A stretch of DNA of 64,000 nucleotides from Microtetraspora sp. NBRC 16547. Its GTDB lineage: Bacteria > Actinomycetota > Actinomycetes > Streptosporangiales > Streptosporangiaceae. Where the stretch lies: positions 62,001 to 126,000 of the forward strand of contig NZ_BSSE01000001.1 in assembly GCF_030268965.1 (NCBI RefSeq), written 5' to 3'. Of the stretch, positions 35,936 through 43,600 are shown one piece after another (within the stretch, counting starts at the first letter, position 1; every line of letters begins with the position of its first letter). The translations under genes and the position numbers were made by a program. The notes beneath the pieces are model-generated. The model made no database searches. It was not told the DNA's origin and worked only from the letters and a program-made list of their open reading frames with translations.

Positions 35936-35964
35936 GGAGTGTCGGACACGACCTGACCGCGCCG

Positions 35965-36645
35965 TCAGGTGATCTCGAGCAGGCGCTCCCGGACGGCGTA
36001 CACCACGGCCTCCATCCGGGAGTGCAGCTGCAGCTTCTCCAGGATGTTGCGCACGTGGTTCTTCACGGTGTTCTCGGAGATGAACAGGTCCTTGGCGATC
36101 TCGCGGTTGTTCATGCCCTTGGCGACGAGGCGGAGCACCTCCATCTCGCGCTCGGTCAGGCGGGGCACCGGAAGCTGCGGGGGCCGCTCCGCCTCCTTGC
36201 GGCTCATGTGCTGGAACTCGCTGATCAGCTTGGCGGCCATCGCCGGGTTGATGAGGGACTGGCCCTCGTGCACACCACGCACGGCGTCGGGCACCTCGTC
36301 GATCTGGACGTCCTTGAGGAGATAACCAGTGGCGCCCGCCTTGATGGCCTCGAAGAGGTCCTCCTCCTCGTCGCTGACCGTCAACATGACGATCCGCGTG
36401 CTCGGCACCGACTCCTTGATCCTCCGCGTCGCCTCGATGCCGTCCTGCCTGGGCATCCGCACGTCCATCAGCACCACGTCTGGAAGCAGCCGGTCGGCGA
36501 GTTCCACCGCCTCCTGGCCGTCGCTCGCCTCACCGACCACCTCGATGTCGTCCTCGGCGGACAGCGCGAGCTCCAGGCTGCGGCGGATCAGCGCGTGGTC
36601 GTCCACAATGAGGACGCGGATCGGTTCACCGCCCCGCTCGCTCAT
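35965..36645 (-). CDS. NarL/FixJ-family response regulator
   Basis: The 226-residue regulator has a receiver domain with acidic pocket VDDH (about 14-17), phospho-acceptor Asp in VLMDVRMP (about 60) and the conserved Thr/Lys in MLTVSDEEE and LLKDV. The LuxR helix-turn-helix is at about 155-215 ([20 protein letters not shown]). AAGGAGG precedes the ATG at 36645. No histidine kinase is adjacent. In Streptomyces a similar orphan regulator lies next to hpf and lpqB. It overlaps a 24-codon mini-ORF by ATGA. Confidence 0.93.
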   Translation of the reverse strand: MSERGGEPIRVLIVDDHALIRRSLELALSAEDDIEVVGEASDGQEAVELADRLLPDVVLMDVRMPRQDGIEATRRIKESVPSTRIVMLTVSDEEEDLFEAIKAGATGYLLKDVQIDEVPDAVRGVHEGQSLINPAMAAKLISEFQHMSRKEAERPPQLPVPRLTEREMEVLRLVAKGMNNREIAKDLFISENTVKNHVRNILEKLQLHSRMEAVVYAVRERLLEIT

Positions 36646-36716
36646 GCAGCCTCCTTCGTCGGCCGCCTTCGCGAAACGCTGCTGCGCCTCCAGGTTCGCT
36701 CGCTCCGCTCGCTCAC
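36642..36716 (-). CDS. 24-codon mini-ORF coupled to the response regulator
   Basis: GTG at 36716 follows AGGAGGAG and opens a 24-residue basic ORF beginning VSERSERT and ending PTKEAA. Its TGA overlaps the response regulator ATG by ATGA, and the regulator's own AAGGAGG lies inside it. A second mini-ORF with the same opening bridges two genes at 59447-59530. It may be a leader peptide for coupled translation or a start-bearing repeat; no expression evidence exists. Confidence 0.5.
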   Translation of the reverse strand: MSERSERTWRRSSVSRRRPTKEAA

Positions 36717-36810
36717 TTCTCCTCCTTGCGGGGGTCAAGGTAGCCGGATCGCCATCATTACACGGGTTCCGGCGTGGGAGAGGATCTTCGACGGCGGGGG
36801 TACGGCCTGG

Positions 36811-36843
36811 CCCGTGGATTCCGCCGGACGCGGAACCCACGGG
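36811..36843 (-). terminator. Hairpin between hpf and the response regulator gene
   Basis: CCCGTGG and TTCCGC at 36811-36824 pair with GCGGAA and CCACGGG at 36830-36843, with a single A-C mismatch (G-U on the minus strand) and a 5-base loop. It follows the hpf stop by about 50 bases and suits termination of the hpf transcript. There is no U tract. Confidence 0.65.
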
Positions 36844-36894
36844 GGCTCTTAGGGAGTGTCTGACAAATGCTGCCCGTCGCTAGCGCTGATCCAG

Positions 36895-37545
36895 CTAGCG
36901 CTCGATCAGCCTGAGCACGCCGTAGTTGTAGCCGCGGCGACAGTAGACGACGCTCGGCTGTCCGCTCTCCTTGTCTCGGAAGAGATAGAAGTCGTGCCCG
37001 ACGAGCTCCATCTCGAGAAGAGCCTGGTCGATGGTCATGGGTTCGGCCTCGTGGAACTTCTCCCGGACGACGACCGGCCCCTCGCCGTCCATCTCGATCG
37101 GAACGACGGGCTCCTCATAGGCGGTCTGCTGCGGGACCTCGGTCCTGGGTTCGACCTCGGGCGACGGTTCGGTGATCTCCGGGATCACGTCGCCCAGTCC
37201 GGCGGTGAGCGCGCCCACCGACGGTGGGCTGTTCTTTCCGTGATGAATCTTGCGCCGGTCGGCGAGCCGCCGCAGGCGCGCTTCCAGCTTGCCCAGCGCG
37301 ATGTCCAGCGCCGAGAACCGGTCGTCCGCCGCGGCCTCGGCCCTGATCGCCGGGCCCCGGGAGCGGATCGTCAGCTCCACGCGTTCCCGCTGGTCGCTCA
37401 TCCGAGGATTCCGTTCCTTGGACACTTCCACGTCCGCCCGGATGAGCCGGTTGTCCAGTCGCTCGATTCTGGCCAGCTTGGTGGTCACATGCTCGCGGAA
37501 TCGGTCACTCACACCGGTGTGCCGTCCCTTGACGATGATGTCCAC
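36895..37545 (-). CDS. hpf: Ribosome hibernation promoting factor, long form
   Basis: The 216-residue long-form HPF has the N-terminal S30AE domain (MDIIVKGRHTGVSDRFREHV, then RADVEVSKERN and DDRFSALDIALGKLEARLRR), a flexible acidic linker (about 120-155) and the C-terminal dimerisation domain (PMTIDQALLEMELVGHDFYL, ending VVYCRRGYNYGVLRLIE). It pairs ribosomes into inactive 100S dimers in stationary phase. GTG at 37545 is chosen since GGGGGG lies at normal spacing and it begins the fold. The leader is long and structured (see 37581-37830). Confidence 0.95.
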   Translation of the reverse strand: MDIIVKGRHTGVSDRFREHVTTKLARIERLDNRLIRADVEVSKERNPRMSDQRERVELTIRSRGPAIRAEAAADDRFSALDIALGKLEARLRRLADRRKIHHGKNSPPSVGALTAGLGDVIPEITEPSPEVEPRTEVPQQTAYEEPVVPIEMDGEGPVVVREKFHEAEPMTIDQALLEMELVGHDFYLFRDKESGQPSVVYCRRGYNYGVLRLIER

Positions 37546-37580
37546 GCAATAGCCCCCCTTCGCCTTTCGACTGTGATGGA

Positions 37581-37830
37581 GAGCGCGAAGCGCTCGCGGC
37601 ACCCGTCCGGCCGACCTGGTCTTCGTCCCCACATCCGCCTGCTGAGGGTCTCGCAGCTCTTTGCCACTACTGCCCTTCTCTCCTTGCGGGGGACATCTGG
37701 ACCCCCGGGGAGGCAGGACTTACCTCTAAGCCGCACCGTGATCGGACGACCAAGAGTCGCCTTACGTGGACCGTTTCGCCTGCGGCTGGCATCGGCTAGC
37801 CGGATCGGCCCCCTCATGGGGGTCGATCCG
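37581..37830 (-). ncRNA. Candidate structured leader RNA upstream of hpf
   Basis: On the minus strand the 5' region of hpf holds several strong hairpins: 37801-37830 (13 pairs, loop of 4), 37744-37761 (with a T-G wobble that would be a mismatch on the other strand), 37688-37706 (five G-C pairs) and 37581-37595 (six pairs, UUC loop, 36 bases from the start codon). The rest of the 37546-38078 gap shows no gene. The raiA RNA motif is known beside raiA/hpf genes in Firmicutes and Actinobacteria, but I cannot confirm a match by eye. Confidence 0.45.
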
Positions 37831-38078
37831 GTGCAACCACGGACCCGGACGGGTGCCATGTCCTGAACGCTAGTCGCTGCCGGGCCGAATGTCAGCCGCG
37901 CGACCCGCCGAATGATCACAGTTCGTGACCTCCGCGCGAACCGGCCCTCTCCGCCACCTGCTCGGCGTGGGCGGTTCCGCCTGCCGCACTGGGGTATCAG
38001 TGCCCGCTGAACAGGGCATCTCGTCCAACGAGGGACAAAGTCGTGGCATCGGACACAGCGTCGCGATCGACCATTTCT

Positions 38079-38942
38079 TTACCGTCGGTCATCGACGTGA
38101 TCTCCGTCTCTCAGGCGTGTCGCGCGCCGAATCCGGTCCTTTCCCGGTCTTTTCGTCCGCTGCGACTCGCCGTGTGACGGCCTCTCCCTGTGGTGGCTCC
38201 TTCCGGTGGCGGCGACCGTGAGCGCCAGCGGGACCTTCGCACCGGTCTCCCGTATGGCGCGGGCCGCCTCGGCCAGGGTCGCTCCGGTGGTGACGATGTC
38301 GTCGACCAGGAGGACGGTGGCCGCCCGGCCCCCAGACGGCCCTGCCGGGCCCGCCCGGCCGGGAACGACCTCGAACGCGCCGCACAGGTTGGCGGCCCGC
38401 TGCGTGGAACTCAGGCCCGCCTGATCCGCCACCCGGCGGGCCTGCCGCAGCATCGGCGCGGACGTGGCCGGCAGGCCGCGCCGTCGCAGCAGCGCCGCCG
38501 CCCGTGCCGCGATCACACCGACCGGATCGTGGCCGCGTCTCCGCGCCGCCGCGCGGGCGCTCGGCACCGGCACCAGCGTGATCGGGCCGGACGCGACGAT
38601 CCCCGCCACCGTCCCCGCCACCGTCCGCGCTCCCGTCCGCGCTCCCGTCCCCGCCGCGGAACCGGCGAGGGCCGCTTCCGCGACCTCGGCCAGGACGGCG
38701 GACAGCACCGGGGCCAGGGCCGTTCGGCCGCGCTCCTTGTAGGCGAGCAGCAGGCGACGGGCGGCGCCGTCGTAGCGGGTGGCCGACCAGCACTCGGGCA
38801 GGTCGGGAGGTGGCGGATCGGGTGGCCGCTCGGCCGGATCCCGGAGGATCTCTTCCATGCAGAGCGGGCAGACCAGGGCGTCCGGCTCACCGCAACCGGC
38901 GCATCGGGGCGGCAGGACGAGGTCGAGCAGGGCGGCGAGCAC
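38079..38942 (-). CDS. ComF-family phosphoribosyltransferase-like protein
   Basis: The 287-residue protein has two CxxC pairs (CAGCGEPDALVCPLC, residues 14-28), a double zinc finger of ComF, then a PRTase-fold domain with the PRPP-binding loop VLLVDDIVTTGATL near 215. ComF proteins take part in DNA uptake in competent bacteria; the actinobacterial form next to lpqB and hpf is of unknown role. A short internal repeat (AGTGARTGARTVAGTVAG near 95) comes from a GC-rich minisatellite, and the C-terminal 45 residues are basic and low in complexity. The start is GTG. Confidence 0.88.
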   Translation of the reverse strand: MLAALLDLVLPPRCAGCGEPDALVCPLCMEEILRDPAERPPDPPPPDLPECWSATRYDGAARRLLLAYKERGRTALAPVLSAVLAEVAEAALAGSAAGTGARTGARTVAGTVAGIVASGPITLVPVPSARAAARRRGHDPVGVIAARAAALLRRRGLPATSAPMLRQARRVADQAGLSSTQRAANLCGAFEVVPGRAGPAGPSGGRAATVLLVDDIVTTGATLAEAARAIRETGAKVPLALTVAATGRSHHRERPSHGESQRTKRPGKDRIRRATRLRDGDHVDDRR

Positions 38943-39036
38943 CCGCCCACCCTGCCAGGGGCCACCGACAGTCCGGCCGGTCCCACGCCTTCACGGGCGG
39001 CGCCACTCCGTCAGCACAGCGCCCCGATGACCACGA

Positions 39037-40821
39037 TCAGCCGAGGGGGTAGACGGGCATGCTCGCCCCGTCCTTGGCCTTGGTCACCCACTCGCTCTTC
39101 TTGCCGTCCCAGGACAGGACCTCGCCGCCGTCGCCACCGTCTTCGCCGCCGGCGAGCAGGGAGTCCCCCGCCGCGCTGATGGTCGAGACGTGCGCCGCCG
39201 ACTTTGGCTCCTCGGACCGCCCGTCGGTCACCGAGTACGCGGTGTAGACACGGCCGCCCTTGAGGCTATCGGAGAGCACCACCACGTGCTGCCCGTCCTT
39301 CCAGGCGACGTCGAGGATGCGCTGGCTCTCCTTGGCCTCCACCAGCGTCCGCAGCTCGCCGATCCGCAGGTTGCCCTCGTCCCGGATGATCGGGCCGGTC
39401 CGCACCTCGGGTCCGTGGCCGCTGTCGACGATCATCGCCACGCGGGCGCCGTCGCGGGCGACGCGGAGCGCCTCGACGTTGGCCTCGGCGATGTCGGCCG
39501 GGACGAGGACCCGCTGCGCCGCCGCGCCGTACGCGGTCCAGACGCGCAGCTCGCCGGCGATGTTCTCGGCCGTCCACACGGCGCCGTACCGGTCCCAGGA
39601 GGGCGGGGTCAGCGTGCTGCCCTTCGTTCCGGCGATCCACTTGTCCCAGCGGCTGTCCTCGGTCATGGAGGAGACGTAGACGGCGCCGTCCTCGCCGAGT
39701 GCGGCCACCCTGGCCTGCCGTTCGGTGCCGGAGATCGCCGGGAAGGTGAAGCCCATGGTCTTCTGACCCGGTGCGCCCTCGACCACCGGGTCGCCCGCGT
39801 CGTGGTCGACCCGGTGCAGCACGCCGCCCCTCATGAAGTAGGCGGCCTGGTCCCCGGTGAGGTCGGCGGGGTTGAACTCGGGGTAACTCTGCCACTTGAT
39901 GGTCCGGCCGTCCGCCGGGAACGGCTCCCCGTTCACCTGGATCTGGATGCTCTGCCCCGGGATGACCTGCTTGAGCGTCCAGGCGAGCTGCGCGGACACC
40001 GCCCTGAGCTGCTCATGCTGGCTCCCGATCGTGGCCATGGACGAGCTGAAGTCGAGGATCACGCTGTCGCCGTCCGGAGCGACGCGGAGCAGTCGCGTCC
40101 CGGCCGGCAGCACGTTCGTGACCGCGCTGCGCAGCGACCCTCCCGGGCCCCGGAGCAGCCACCTGACGAGGGTCTCGACCTGGCTTTCACTCGGGTTGAT
40201 CCGGATGGCGACGTGGTCGGCGACCAGCCACCTGCTGCTGACGTCGGGGTAGTACAGGTCGAACGCGCCGTACGCGCGCTTCACGTCGGCGGACGAGAGC
40301 AGCAGTCCCGGCGGCGCCGAGAAGATGCGCCACTCCCCGTCGACCTTCCTGAGGCCGAACGCCACGTCGCGCTCGACTCCGGCGAGCGTGAGGTCGTGGT
40401 AGCGCCCGTCGCCGTCGATCGTCGCGGCGACCGCCCCGCGGAACGTCATGGTCGCGCCGGTCGCGTCGCTCTCCTCCTTGGGCTTGGTCGAGTCGAAGAC
40501 GGTGACGCCGCTTTCGGGATTCCACTCGGTGAGCGCGTCACCGGTGAGGTACTTCCTGGCGATCTCCCAGTCGGGGTCGTCCACGCTCGCCATCGCGGCG
40601 CGGAACCCCGCGACGATGTCCCGCGGCGGCGCGCCAGGCTTCGGCGGGGACGCGATCATGCGCACGTACGGCGCGTTCAGCGGGTCGCTGTTGCTCTCCT
40701 CCTTGGCGGGAATCGGGCTCCCGCTCGTCGGGATGATGGCGCACCCGGCTCCGCCACCGGCCAGCACGAGCGCGGTGGCCGCGGCCGCGGCGCACCTGAG
40801 CGGGCCGGATCTAGTCCACAT
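39037..40821 (-). CDS. lpqB: Lipoprotein LpqB, partner of MtrB
   Basis: The 594-residue lipoprotein has a signal ending GGAGC (Cys26 or near), the diagnostic CAIIPTSGSP after the cysteine, a GerMN-type domain at about 205-330 and a C-terminal beta-propeller (about 340-590). In Mycobacterium, LpqB binds the sensor domain of MtrB and tunes MtrA phosphorylation. ATG at 40821 (MWTRSGPLRC) lies 11 bases inside the end of mtrB, so translation is coupled. The frame stays open upstream but is not coding. Confidence 0.95.
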   Translation of the reverse strand: MWTRSGPLRCAAAAATALVLAGGGAGCAIIPTSGSPIPAKEESNSDPLNAPYVRMIASPPKPGAPPRDIVAGFRAAMASVDDPDWEIARKYLTGDALTEWNPESGVTVFDSTKPKEESDATGATMTFRGAVAATIDGDGRYHDLTLAGVERDVAFGLRKVDGEWRIFSAPPGLLLSSADVKRAYGAFDLYYPDVSSRWLVADHVAIRINPSESQVETLVRWLLRGPGGSLRSAVTNVLPAGTRLLRVAPDGDSVILDFSSSMATIGSQHEQLRAVSAQLAWTLKQVIPGQSIQIQVNGEPFPADGRTIKWQSYPEFNPADLTGDQAAYFMRGGVLHRVDHDAGDPVVEGAPGQKTMGFTFPAISGTERQARVAALGEDGAVYVSSMTEDSRWDKWIAGTKGSTLTPPSWDRYGAVWTAENIAGELRVWTAYGAAAQRVLVPADIAEANVEALRVARDGARVAMIVDSGHGPEVRTGPIIRDEGNLRIGELRTLVEAKESQRILDVAWKDGQHVVVLSDSLKGGRVYTAYSVTDGRSEEPKSAAHVSTISAAGDSLLAGGEDGGDGGEVLSWDGKKSEWVTKAKDGASMPVYPLG

Positions 40822-42544
40822 CGAAGACCACCGTGTCCCCCATCCCCGCCGGGAGCGCGGGCACGTGCCCGCGCCAGCTCCGCCGCATCTCGATCTCGGG
40901 CGGGACGAGCGGGAGCGGCGATCCCTTGAGCTCGGCCCCCGCCTGCCGGGGCAGGGAGAGCCGGAACTGGGTGCCCTCCCCCGGCGCCCCCCACGCCTGG
41001 AGCCAGCCGCCGTGCAGGAGCGCGTCCTCGCGGGAGATGGCCAGGCCGAGCCCCGTTCCCCCGATGGTCCGCGCCCGTGACGGGTCGGCACGCCAGAACC
41101 GGTCGAAGACCAGGTTCTCCTCGCCCGTCTTCAGTCCCACCCCGTGGTCGCGTACGGCGACCGCCACGGCGTCCCTGTCGCCTCCCAGCGTGACGACGAT
41201 GTCATTGCCCTCGCCGTGCTCGATCGCGTTGAACAGCAGGTTGCGCAGGATGCGCTCGACCCGGCGGCTGTCCACCTCGGCCATGCAGGGCTCGCTGGGG
41301 AGGCGCAGCTCGAAGCGCGTGGCGTGCTGCTCGGCCAGCGCCTCGGAGTCCCCGATCGCGCTCAGCACCACGTCGCGCATGTCGACGGGTTCCAGGTCGA
41401 GCGTCGCGGCTCCTGCGTCGTACCTGCTGATCTCCAGCAGGTCGACGAGCATCGACTCGAAGCGTTCGAGCTGGTTCTGCATGAGCTCGGCCGACCGCGC
41501 GGCGGCCGGGTCGAAGTCCTCGCGGCTCTCGTAGAGCAGGTCGGCGGCCATCCTGACGGTGGTCAGCGGGGTGCGCAGCTCATGCGACACGTCGGACACG
41601 AACTGCCGCTGGACCTGGGACAGCTCCTCCAACTGGTGGATCTTGACGGCGAGGTTGGACGCCATCTCGTTGAACGACGTGGCCAGCCGGGCGAGGTCGT
41701 CCTCGCCGCGCACCTTGAGCCGTTCCTCCAGCCGGCCGGCCGCGAGCCGTTCCGCGGCCTGCCGCGCCAGCCGTACGGGCGTGACGACCTGGCGGGTCAC
41801 CAGCGAGGCGATGGCGGCGAGGAGCAGCACGAGCACGGCGCCGACGACGATGAGGAGCTGCCGGATGGACGACAGGGTCCGCTCCTCCTCGCCGAGCGGG
41901 AAGAGGTGGTAGATCTCATAGACGGTGCCGTTGTACGAGATGACCTTGGCCCCGACCACCAGGCCGACCTCGGGCGGCTTGCCGAGGAAGTGCAGCGGAA
42001 CGCCGATCTGGGCGTAGGGCGGGTCCAGCGGGCCGAGCTGGCGCACCTTCTCGCGCATCTTCTCGGGGACGCTCCGCCAGTCGATGTTGCCGGTCGCGCG
42101 ATCCTCGCCCACCGCCCCGTCATTGCGGATGACGACGCTGTAGCGGGATCCGGCCCGGTCGGCCAGGCTCTTGGCCACCACGTCCACCGGGTTGTCGGGC
42201 GACGTCGCGGCACCGTCACCGGATGCCTGCGGCTTCGCGGAGTCGCCGCCGAGGGGCGCGTTCTCCAGGTAACCCGCGATGGTGGTGACGTTCGCGGCGG
42301 CCTCGGCGACGGCGACGTTCCTGCGGCCGTCCACCATCGACTTGACGATGGACTGCATCAGGAAGACACCGAGGACCGCGACCACGGTCATCGAGATGAC
42401 CAGCGTGCTGGTCACCACCTGGAGCTGGAGCGACCGCCGCCAGACGCCGCGCGCCCCGCGCACGGCGCGCCGGGCCCACCGGCGGACGCCGCGCGCGATC
42501 TGCCGTGGGCTCCTGCGGCCGCGCTTCTTCGCGGGGGCGGGCAT
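40811..42544 (-). CDS. mtrB: Sensor histidine kinase MtrB
   Basis: The 577-residue kinase has a basic cytoplasmic N-terminus, two membrane segments (about 48-70 and 230-252) enclosing the extracytoplasmic sensor, a HAMP domain (RLAAGRLEERLKVRGEDDLA), the phosphorylated His in SDVSHELRTPLTTVRM near 320, and ATPase boxes NLLFNAIEHGEG, DHGVGL and GGTGLGLAI. With MtrA it controls cell wall turnover, division and, in Streptomyces, development. The gene lies 18 bases after mtrA and overlaps lpqB. Confidence 0.97.
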   Translation of the reverse strand: MPAPAKKRGRRSPRQIARGVRRWARRAVRGARGVWRRSLQLQVVTSTLVISMTVVAVLGVFLMQSIVKSMVDGRRNVAVAEAAANVTTIAGYLENAPLGGDSAKPQASGDGAATSPDNPVDVVAKSLADRAGSRYSVVIRNDGAVGEDRATGNIDWRSVPEKMREKVRQLGPLDPPYAQIGVPLHFLGKPPEVGLVVGAKVISYNGTVYEIYHLFPLGEEERTLSSIRQLLIVVGAVLVLLLAAIASLVTRQVVTPVRLARQAAERLAAGRLEERLKVRGEDDLARLATSFNEMASNLAVKIHQLEELSQVQRQFVSDVSHELRTPLTTVRMAADLLYESREDFDPAAARSAELMQNQLERFESMLVDLLEISRYDAGAATLDLEPVDMRDVVLSAIGDSEALAEQHATRFELRLPSEPCMAEVDSRRVERILRNLLFNAIEHGEGNDIVVTLGGDRDAVAVAVRDHGVGLKTGEENLVFDRFWRADPSRARTIGGTGLGLAISREDALLHGGWLQAWGAPGEGTQFRLSLPRQAGAELKGSPLPLVPPEIEMRRSWRGHVPALPAGMGDTVVFDVD

Positions 42545-42562
42545 CGCGGGTCGGCCGGGAGG

Positions 42563-43240
42563 TTAGGCGGGGCCGGCCTTGTACCCGACACCGCGGACCG
42601 TGACCACGATCTCGGGGTGTTCGGGGTCCTTCTCGATCTTGGCGCGGAGCCGCTGGACGTGCACGTTGACCAGGCGGGTGTCCGCCGCATGGCGGTAGCC
42701 CCAGACCTGCTCCAGCAGGACCTCGCGGGTGAAGACCTGGCGCGGCTTGCGGGCCAGGGCGACCAGCAGGTCGAACTCCAGCGGCGTGAGGTTGATGGTC
42801 TCGTCGGAGCGCTTGACCGAGTGTCCGGCGACGTCGATCGTGATGTCGCCGATCTGGAGGATCTCGGGGGTCGGCTCGTCGGTGCGGCGGAGCCGGGCGC
42901 GTACGCGGGCGACGAGCTCCTTCGGCTTGAACGGCTTGACGATGTAGTCGTCCGCGCCGGACTCCAGGCCGAGCACCACGTCGATGGTGTCGCTCTTGGC
43001 GGTCAGCATGACGATCGGGACGCCGGACTCCGCGCGGATGCGGCGGCACACGTCGATGCCGTCCGCCCCCGGGAGCATCAGGTCGAGAAGAACCAGGTCC
43101 GGCCGCGTGTCGCGGAATGCGTCGAGCGCCTTGTCACCGTCGGACACAAAGGATGGCTCGAATCCCTCCCCGCGCAACACGATGCCGAGCATCTCGGCGA
43201 GAGCGGCATCGTCATCGACGACCAGCACGCGTCCTTTCAT
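42563..43240 (-). CDS. mtrA: Response regulator MtrA, OmpR family
   Basis: The 225-residue regulator has acidic residues VDDDAALAEML at the N-terminus, phospho-acceptor Asp in LLDLMLPGADGIDVCRR near 53, switch Thr in MLTAKSD, Lys in YIVKPFKPKEL, and a winged-helix effector (NLTPLEFDLLVALARKPRQV, then WGYRHAADTRLVNVHVQRLR). MtrA is essential in mycobacteria and links division with wall metabolism. First gene of mtrA-mtrB-lpqB. Confidence 0.98.
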   Translation of the reverse strand: MKGRVLVVDDDAALAEMLGIVLRGEGFEPSFVSDGDKALDAFRDTRPDLVLLDLMLPGADGIDVCRRIRAESGVPIVMLTAKSDTIDVVLGLESGADDYIVKPFKPKELVARVRARLRRTDEPTPEILQIGDITIDVAGHSVKRSDETINLTPLEFDLLVALARKPRQVFTREVLLEQVWGYRHAADTRLVNVHVQRLRAKIEKDPEHPEIVVTVRGVGYKAGPA

Positions 43241-43600
43241 GGCCCCTCATTCGTTCTACGCAGATTTGAGAGATATGGGCGATATCACACGTTCACCGGA
43301 AGGCTACCTGTGGCCACCGCATGAGCGATACACGACCATGACAAAGGAAGGAGTTTAGGCGCACAGGACGGAACGCGCGATGATGTGACCAAATGCGGAC
43401 AAGATCGCACCACGTCCTTTGCCCGCACGGATGCCCGCACAGAGCGGAATTCGTGCCCGGGACCGCCGCCCCGGTCATCCCCGCGACCACGGCCCCGAAT
43501 GATCGTTTCGAAATGTCGATCATGAAGGCCGCCGACGCGCGTGGGATCCCGCCCACGGCTCGCCATGCCAAGGAGCCGTACATCATGCCAGGATTGGGAC
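43241..43600. promoter_or_regulatory. Divergent intergenic region upstream of mtrA
   Basis: This 360-base gap separates mtrA from the divergent membrane protein gene. It contains an inverted repeat at 43499-43523 (ATGATCG and CGATCAT around an 11-base centre with the palindrome TTTCGAAA), about 78 bases before the plus-strand start. No gene is apparent. Promoters for both directions must lie here, but I can point to no certain -10 or -35. Confidence 0.4.
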
